NCBI GenBank assembly: GCA_964243295.1
Contig: CAXTEJ010000086.1
Span: 1-9,080 of the forward strand
Origin: CAXTEJ01 sp964243295
Lineage (GTDB): Bacteria > Actinomycetota > Actinomycetes > Actinomycetales > Angustibacteraceae
DNA length: 9,080 nucleotides
Reading direction: 5' to 3'
The translations under genes were made by a program, and so were the position numbers. The notes below the pieces were generated by a model that ran no database searches, was not told the DNA's origin, and was given only the letters and a program-made list of their open reading frames with translations. Shown here in pieces: positions 5,901-9,080 of this stretch (the first letter of the stretch is position 1; each line of letters starts with the position of its first letter).

Positions 5901-6617
5901 TCAGCGCAGCAGCCGCGCCAGGGCCGCGTCGACGAGCTGGTGGGCGGCAGCGCGGTAGGCCGCGACGCCCGACGTCGCCAGGCCCAGCACCTCGCCCGCG
6001 TCGACGCCGTGGCGCGCGACGGCGTCCGGCTCCGCGCGCAGCCAGCGCTCGAGCGTCATCGGTGTGGTCTCGGGGTGGAACTGCCAGCCGACGACGCCGC
6101 CGGTGCGCGGGCCAGGCTCCACGAGGAAGCACTGCGCCCCGGCGGGGCTGGCACCGAGCAGCCGCGCGCCCGGCGGCGGGGTCAGCACGTCGTCGTGGAA
6201 CTGCAGCCACGGGCCGGGCGGGCACAGCTCCGGCGCCGCGGGATCGGCCGTGGGCGTGACGCCGTACCAGCCGAGCTCGCCGTGCTCACCACGCCGCACG
6301 CTGCCGCCGAGCGCGTGCGCGGCCAGCTGCGCGCCGTAGCACAGACCCAGCACCGGCACCCCCGTGCCGACGGCCTCGCGCACCAGCGCGCTCTCGGCCT
6401 CGACGGTGGCCGCGCGGGCAGGGTCGTGGACGGCGTGCTCGGAGCCGAGCAGCAGCACCAGGTCGGCGTCGTCCAGCGGCGTCGGCCCGGGCAGCGGGCG
6501 CAGCCGCAGGTCGAGCCGGGCCCCGCGCTGCACGAGCCGCTCACCCACGTGCCCGGTGTCGCTGTCACCGGGGTCGCCGACGACCAGCACGCGGCGCAGG
6601 ACGGCATCGGTCGTCAC
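5901..6617 (-). CDS. Class I (type 1) glutamine amidotransferase-like protein
   Basis: A 238-residue cytoplasmic protein of the triad glutamine amidotransferase fold, related to GMP-synthase-type GATase domains. The nucleophile elbow is C93 in LGLCYGAQ; the His and Glu are H181 and E183 in WQFHPET, so the triad is complete. In this family glutamine is hydrolysed to glutamate and ammonia, which is passed to a partner or attached domain. Here no synthetase domain is fused and no partner lies next to it, so the acceptor is unknown. Several stand-alone members instead act on gamma-glutamyl amides, which is an alternative. The GTG at 6617 is the first start after an in-frame stop (6645-6647). The SD is weak (GGAC about 7 nt upstream, or GGGG too close), so a start at the GTG of residue 10 cannot be excluded. 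It is convergent with the hydrolase and 176 bp downstream of the carboxypeptidase on the same strand. Confidence 0.92.
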   Translation of the reverse strand: MTTDAVLRRVLVVGDPGDSDTGHVGERLVQRGARLDLRLRPLPGPTPLDDADLVLLLGSEHAVHDPARAATVEAESALVREAVGTGVPVLGLCYGAQLAAHALGGSVRRGEHGELGWYGVTPTADPAAPELCPPGPWLQFHDDVLTPPPGARLLGASPAGAQCFLVEPGPRTGGVVGWQFHPETTPMTLERWLRAEPDAVARHGVDAGEVLGLATSGVAAYRAAAHQLVDAALARLLR

Positions 6618-6781
6618 GGCCCCAGTCCACCACGGCGGGTGCGGTCAGCCGGTGCCGCGTCGATCCTGCGCGTGCCGGGCCGTCCGGCGTACGGCGATCA
6701 GCTCGGCGAGCGCGCGGCCGGCCACCCGTCGGCGTCGGCGCTCTCGCTCGCCGCGCACCGAGGTGATCGGGCGGGTGGTCG

Positions 6782-6812
6782 CCGCGAGCCGGCTCACGCG
6801 TGCGGCTCGCGG
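6782..6812 (-). terminator. Hairpin spanning the stop codon of the carboxypeptidase gene
   Basis: CCGCGAGCCG (6782-6791) and CGGCTCGCGG (6803-6812) form a perfect 10-bp stem with an 11-nt loop that contains the stop codon at 6794-6796. No T tract follows. It may end the permease-carboxypeptidase transcript or stabilise its 3' end. The right arm is also coding sequence, which limits certainty. Confidence 0.45.
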
Positions 6813-7402
6813 GCCGGGCACGACTGCCCCTTGCGGGGCGCGAGCAGCTCGAAGTGCCACGGCTCGTTGTCGTAGCGGCGACACAGCCCGTACCGCACGC
6901 CGTGGCGGTCGAGCCAGCGTGTCCCCGCGGCCGGTCCGACGTCGACCGCACCGCCCTTGACGTGCTCGGACTCGGCCGGCGGCAGCACCCAGCGGCGAGC
7001 CTTCGCGGGCGTGCCGTACTTGTCGACCGCGTCGTCGTACAGCTGCTGCTGGTGAGCGGCGGTGCGGTAGCCGGAGGTGACGCGCAGCGCGACGCCGTCC
7101 CCGGCCGCGGCCGCGATCGCACGGTCGACCGCCCGGTGCACCGCCGGCTGCAGGTGCGTGACGTCACCGGTGCCGGCCGGCGCGACCGGTGACGGGTCGC
7201 CCGGCGAGAGCGCCCCCGCGGCCAGCGCCCGGGCGTCCGGGCTGACGGCGTGCCAGACCCCCGCCCCGGTCAGCAGGGCGACCAGGCCGAGCGCCGCGAG
7301 CGGTCGCCCGGGGGACCGCGACGGGGGCGCCGGCCGCGGCGTGCCTGTCCGGACGGGGATGGGCTGGCTCGGCGTCGGCGCGTCCACCAGGTCGGTGCTC
7401 AT
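6794..7402 (-). CDS. VanY-type D-alanyl-D-alanine carboxypeptidase (peptidase family M15), membrane anchored
   Basis: A 202-residue protein with a Pro-rich cytoplasmic tail (1-33), one membrane segment (about 34-52, PLAALGLVALLTGAG) and an extracytoplasmic M15B domain (about 80-195). Zinc ligands are H147 and D154 in SEHVKGGAVDV and H183 in EPWHFE; the catalytic base is E180. RVTSGYRTAAHQQQLYD is the usual upstream motif, with R113 as a substrate-binding candidate. In this family the enzyme removes the terminal D-Ala from peptidoglycan stem peptides. That trims cross-linking donors and, in van clusters, lowers the glycopeptide target. The ATG at 7402 was chosen for its SD, GTGAGGG with a 7-nt spacer, and for the tail-plus-anchor that follows; an upstream ATG at 7462 would overlap the permease by 50 bp. 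The SD includes the permease stop codon TGA, so translation is probably coupled. No vanHAX or vanRS genes are visible, so a resistance role is not implied. Confidence 0.92.
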   Translation of the reverse strand: MSTDLVDAPTPSQPIPVRTGTPRPAPPSRSPGRPLAALGLVALLTGAGVWHAVSPDARALAAGALSPGDPSPVAPAGTGDVTHLQPAVHRAVDRAIAAAAGDGVALRVTSGYRTAAHQQQLYDDAVDKYGTPAKARRWVLPPAESEHVKGGAVDVGPAAGTRWLDRHGVRYGLCRRYDNEPWHFELLAPRKGQSCPAREPHA

Positions 7403-7409
7403 CGCGCGA

Positions 7410-7416
7410 CCCTCAC
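7410..7416 (-). promoter_or_regulatory. SD overlapping the permease stop codon (translational coupling)
   Basis: On the minus strand GTGAGGG contains the permease stop TGA (7415-7413) and serves as the SD for the carboxypeptidase ATG at 7402. Ribosomes finishing the permease would unload on this site. This supports a two-gene operon and the shorter carboxypeptidase start. Confidence 0.7.
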
Positions 7417-9080
7417 TGCGCCACTCGCCGGGTGAGCGGCAGCCGCGACCGGACGGCGGCACCGGCGGTCGTCGCCGCGATGGCCGGCACCGCCAGGGCG
7501 AGCCCGAGCAGCAGCAGCCACGGGATCACGATCACCGGCGGCGCCTGCACCGTGCTGCCGCTCGCGAGGTCGAACGTCGAGCTGGTGAGCGGGTAGGTGA
7601 CCGCGATGCCCGGCACCAGACCGACGAGCACCCCGCTGACCGCCCCGAGCAGGCCGATGACGAGCGCCTGCGCAGCCGCCATGACGCGGCGGGTGCGCGG
7701 GCGCGCGCCGACCGCCGCGAGCGTCGCGAGGTCGGGCCGGGAGTCGGCGAGCGCCAGGCCCGTCGCGGTCAGCGTGCCGACCAGCACGACCAGGGCCGCC
7801 GTCCCGGCGAGCGCCGCGAGCACCCCACCGATCTCGTCGGAGTAGCCGCGCTCGGTGTAGACGTCGGTGCCGTCGACCGTGCCGGCGAGGGCCTCGGTGA
7901 GCCGCTGCTGCGTCGAGGCCGCCAGCGTCTGGTCGCCGGACAGCACGCCGCCGGTGCGCGACCACGGCACGCCGAGCTTCGTGGCTCCCTCGGGCGTCGT
8001 GACCACCTGGTCGATGCTGACCATCCCCGAGGAGCGCAGCGGCGCCAGGTAGGCCGCCGGCACCGTCCTGACGCGGACGTCGGAGGTGCCCGACTCGTCG
8101 ACGTGGAACGTCGTGACGCTCGCCGTGCCGCCTTCGACGAGGCTCCTCGCCGGCAGCAGCACCCCACCGGCGGTGAGCACCGCACGCTGCGCGGCGTCGA
8201 GCCGGTAGCCGAGCCGCTGCAGCGTCTCGGGCGAGGCGACGAGGCTGGGACGGGAGGTGCGCCCGCTGGACGCCTCGTCGGGCTGCGCATACCACTCGGC
8301 GCAGCGGGGGTCGCTGCCCTCGTCCGGAAGTGCGGGGCAGCCGTCCGGGCGCACGTAGGTCAGGAGTGAGGGCGTCGCGGTGTCGTCGCCGCCGAGCTGG
8401 CCGGTGGGCAGCAGCCGGCGTCCGGGCACGTTCTGCGCGGTGATGGCGTCGAGCGTGGGCCAGTCGGCGGCGCGTGCGCCGTACGCGTTGATCGTGGTGA
8501 GGCCGGCCGTGGTGCGCGGCTGGTAGTCGCGGCGGCTCTGCTCGGTGTCGCTGGTGATGCCGATGGCGAGCGCGGTGACACCGGCGACGGCGGCCATGAC
8601 GGCGGCCACCGCAGGAGCGGTGCGGGCTCGCTGGCGGGCGCTGTCACGGGCGGCCAGCCGCAGCGGCAGCGGCAGCCGCGACCCCAGGTGACCGACGACC
8701 GTCACGATGTACGGCATCGCCATGATGACGCCGATGACGAGCAGCAGGGTGCCGCCGGCGACGAAGAACTCACCGCCGGCCCGGGTGCCCGCAGTCAGCG
8801 CGACCGTGACGCCGGCCGCGGCGACGAGGGCGCCCGCCGCGGGCCAGCCCTTGCGTGCGGGAGCGACGGACCGGCGTCCGGCGAGCACCGTGACGACGTC
8901 GGTGCGCGAGGCGGTGAGGGCCGGGGCGAAGGCAGCGGCCATCGAGGCCACCGCGCCGAGCGCGGCCGCGGCGCCGACGTACCGCCAGTCGACGTCGAAC
9001 GGCCCCAGCTGCCCGGTGCTGACCTGCGGCAGCACCCGGGCGACGACAGCGGCGAGCGCGATGCCGAGGCCGCTGCCGAC
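7413..9080 (-). CDS. MacB/FtsX-type ABC transporter permease, C-terminal 555 residues, cut by window edge
   Basis: The frame is open to base 9080, so the N-terminus is outside. The first 15 visible codons (VGSGLGIALAAVVAR) are part of a membrane helix, and the GTG at 9035 is internal, not the start. In visible numbering, helices lie near 1-14, 36-55, 80-97 and 105-129; these end the first FtsX unit and form the central pair. A helix at 154-175 starts the second unit. An extracytoplasmic MacB-like domain (about 176-415) follows, then helices at 417-441, 466-494 and 515-537. ADSRPDLATLAAVGARPRTRR (440-460) is the typical FtsX coupling region that contacts the ATPase. C248 and C260 in the outer domain could form a disulfide. 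Such permeases work with a separate ATPase in lipoprotein, peptide or signal export rather than bulk import; the ATPase is probably encoded further upstream. Family size suggests roughly 800 residues in full. The carboxypeptidase follows after 10 bp. Confidence 0.93.
   Translation of the reverse strand, partial: VGSGLGIALAAVVARVLPQVSTGQLGPFDVDWRYVGAAAALGAVASMAAAFAPALTASRTDVVTVLAGRRSVAPARKGWPAAGALVAAAGVTVALTAGTRAGGEFFVAGGTLLLVIGVIMAMPYIVTVVGHLGSRLPLPLRLAARDSARQRARTAPAVAAVMAAVAGVTALAIGITSDTEQSRRDYQPRTTAGLTTINAYGARAADWPTLDAITAQNVPGRRLLPTGQLGGDDTATPSLLTYVRPDGCPALPDEGSDPRCAEWYAQPDEASSGRTSRPSLVASPETLQRLGYRLDAAQRAVLTAGGVLLPARSLVEGGTASVTTFHVDESGTSDVRVRTVPAAYLAPLRSSGMVSIDQVVTTPEGATKLGVPWSRTGGVLSGDQTLAASTQQRLTEALAGTVDGTDVYTERGYSDEIGGVLAALAGTAALVVLVGTLTATGLALADSRPDLATLAAVGARPRTRRVMAAAQALVIGLLGAVSGVLVGLVPGIAVTYPLTSSTFDLASGSTVQAPPVIVIPWLLLLGLALAVPAIAATTAGAAVRSRLPLTRRVAQ

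Noticed and set aside
6645..6758. 37-residue minus-strand frame, Arg-rich, from a GTG
   Set aside because: It lies in the carboxypeptidase-amidotransferase gap, but has no clear SD, an Arg-rich composition expected of GC-rich non-coding DNA, and no family I recognise.
5883..6875. 330-residue plus-strand frame
   Set aside because: Antisense to the amidotransferase, whose catalytic motifs are clear on the other strand; the product is low complexity.
7403..7462. 20-residue longer N-terminus for the carboxypeptidase
   Set aside because: It overlaps the permease C-terminus, has Gly/Arg-rich composition, and ignores the SD placed 7 nt before the ATG at 7402.
7077..8369. 430-residue plus-strand frame
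   Set aside because: Antisense to the carboxypeptidase and permease; Arg/Gly/Ala-rich with no domain.
9033..9035. GTG at 9035 as the permease start
   Set aside because: The frame stays open to base 9080 and the extra residues continue a membrane helix, so the gene is truncated by the window edge.

Overview
The window is very GC-rich DNA with strong G/C third-position bias. Signs of a high-GC actinobacterium are a DUF222/HNH-type gene with an apparently leaderless start, a secreted multimodular polysaccharidase and SD sequences of the GTGAGG type. The genus cannot be named from sequence alone. No tRNA, rRNA, insertion sequence, integrase or CRISPR array is visible.

Layout. (1) Bases 2-319, minus strand: the 5' end of a DUF222/HNH (13E12-like) gene that runs off the left edge. 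Its first ~70 residues are low complexity, including a 9-bp coding repeat. (2) Bases 320-1081: a 760-bp divergent intergenic region. It holds the leaderless-type promoter and a 16-bp palindrome for the DUF222 gene, three TGTGGA motifs, nested inverted repeats, a tandem array of five ~41-bp units plus a partial sixth, a LacI-like operator and a hairpin-rich leader for the next gene. (3) Bases 1082-5827, plus strand: a 1581-residue secreted GH5-type glycoside hydrolase, probably a beta-mannanase. It has FN3, four jelly-roll carbohydrate-binding-like modules, a cohesin-like module and a FIMAH-like C-terminal helical domain. (4) Bases 5840-5877: a strong hairpin between convergent genes. (5) Bases 5901-6617, minus: a class I glutamine amidotransferase-like protein with a complete triad. 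(6) Bases 6794-7402, minus: a membrane-anchored VanY/M15-type D,D-carboxypeptidase, apparently translationally coupled to (7) bases 7413-9080, minus: the C-terminal part of a MacB/FtsX-type ABC permease, open at the right edge.

How they work together. The hydrolase is a stand-alone extracellular degrader of plant-type polysaccharide; the operator-like palindrome upstream suggests sugar-responsive control. The permease and carboxypeptidase form an envelope operon, in which a mechanotransmitting permease and a peptidoglycan-trimming enzyme are made from one transcript. The amidotransferase follows on the same strand but is separated by 176 bp and a hairpin, so it may be transcribed separately.

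The least explained element is the tandem array next to the DUF222 gene. Between its divergent first unit and the later ones, the central six-base palindrome changes at both symmetric positions and stays a palindrome (CGATCG to TGATCA), as expected if the array is a set of binding or recognition sites.
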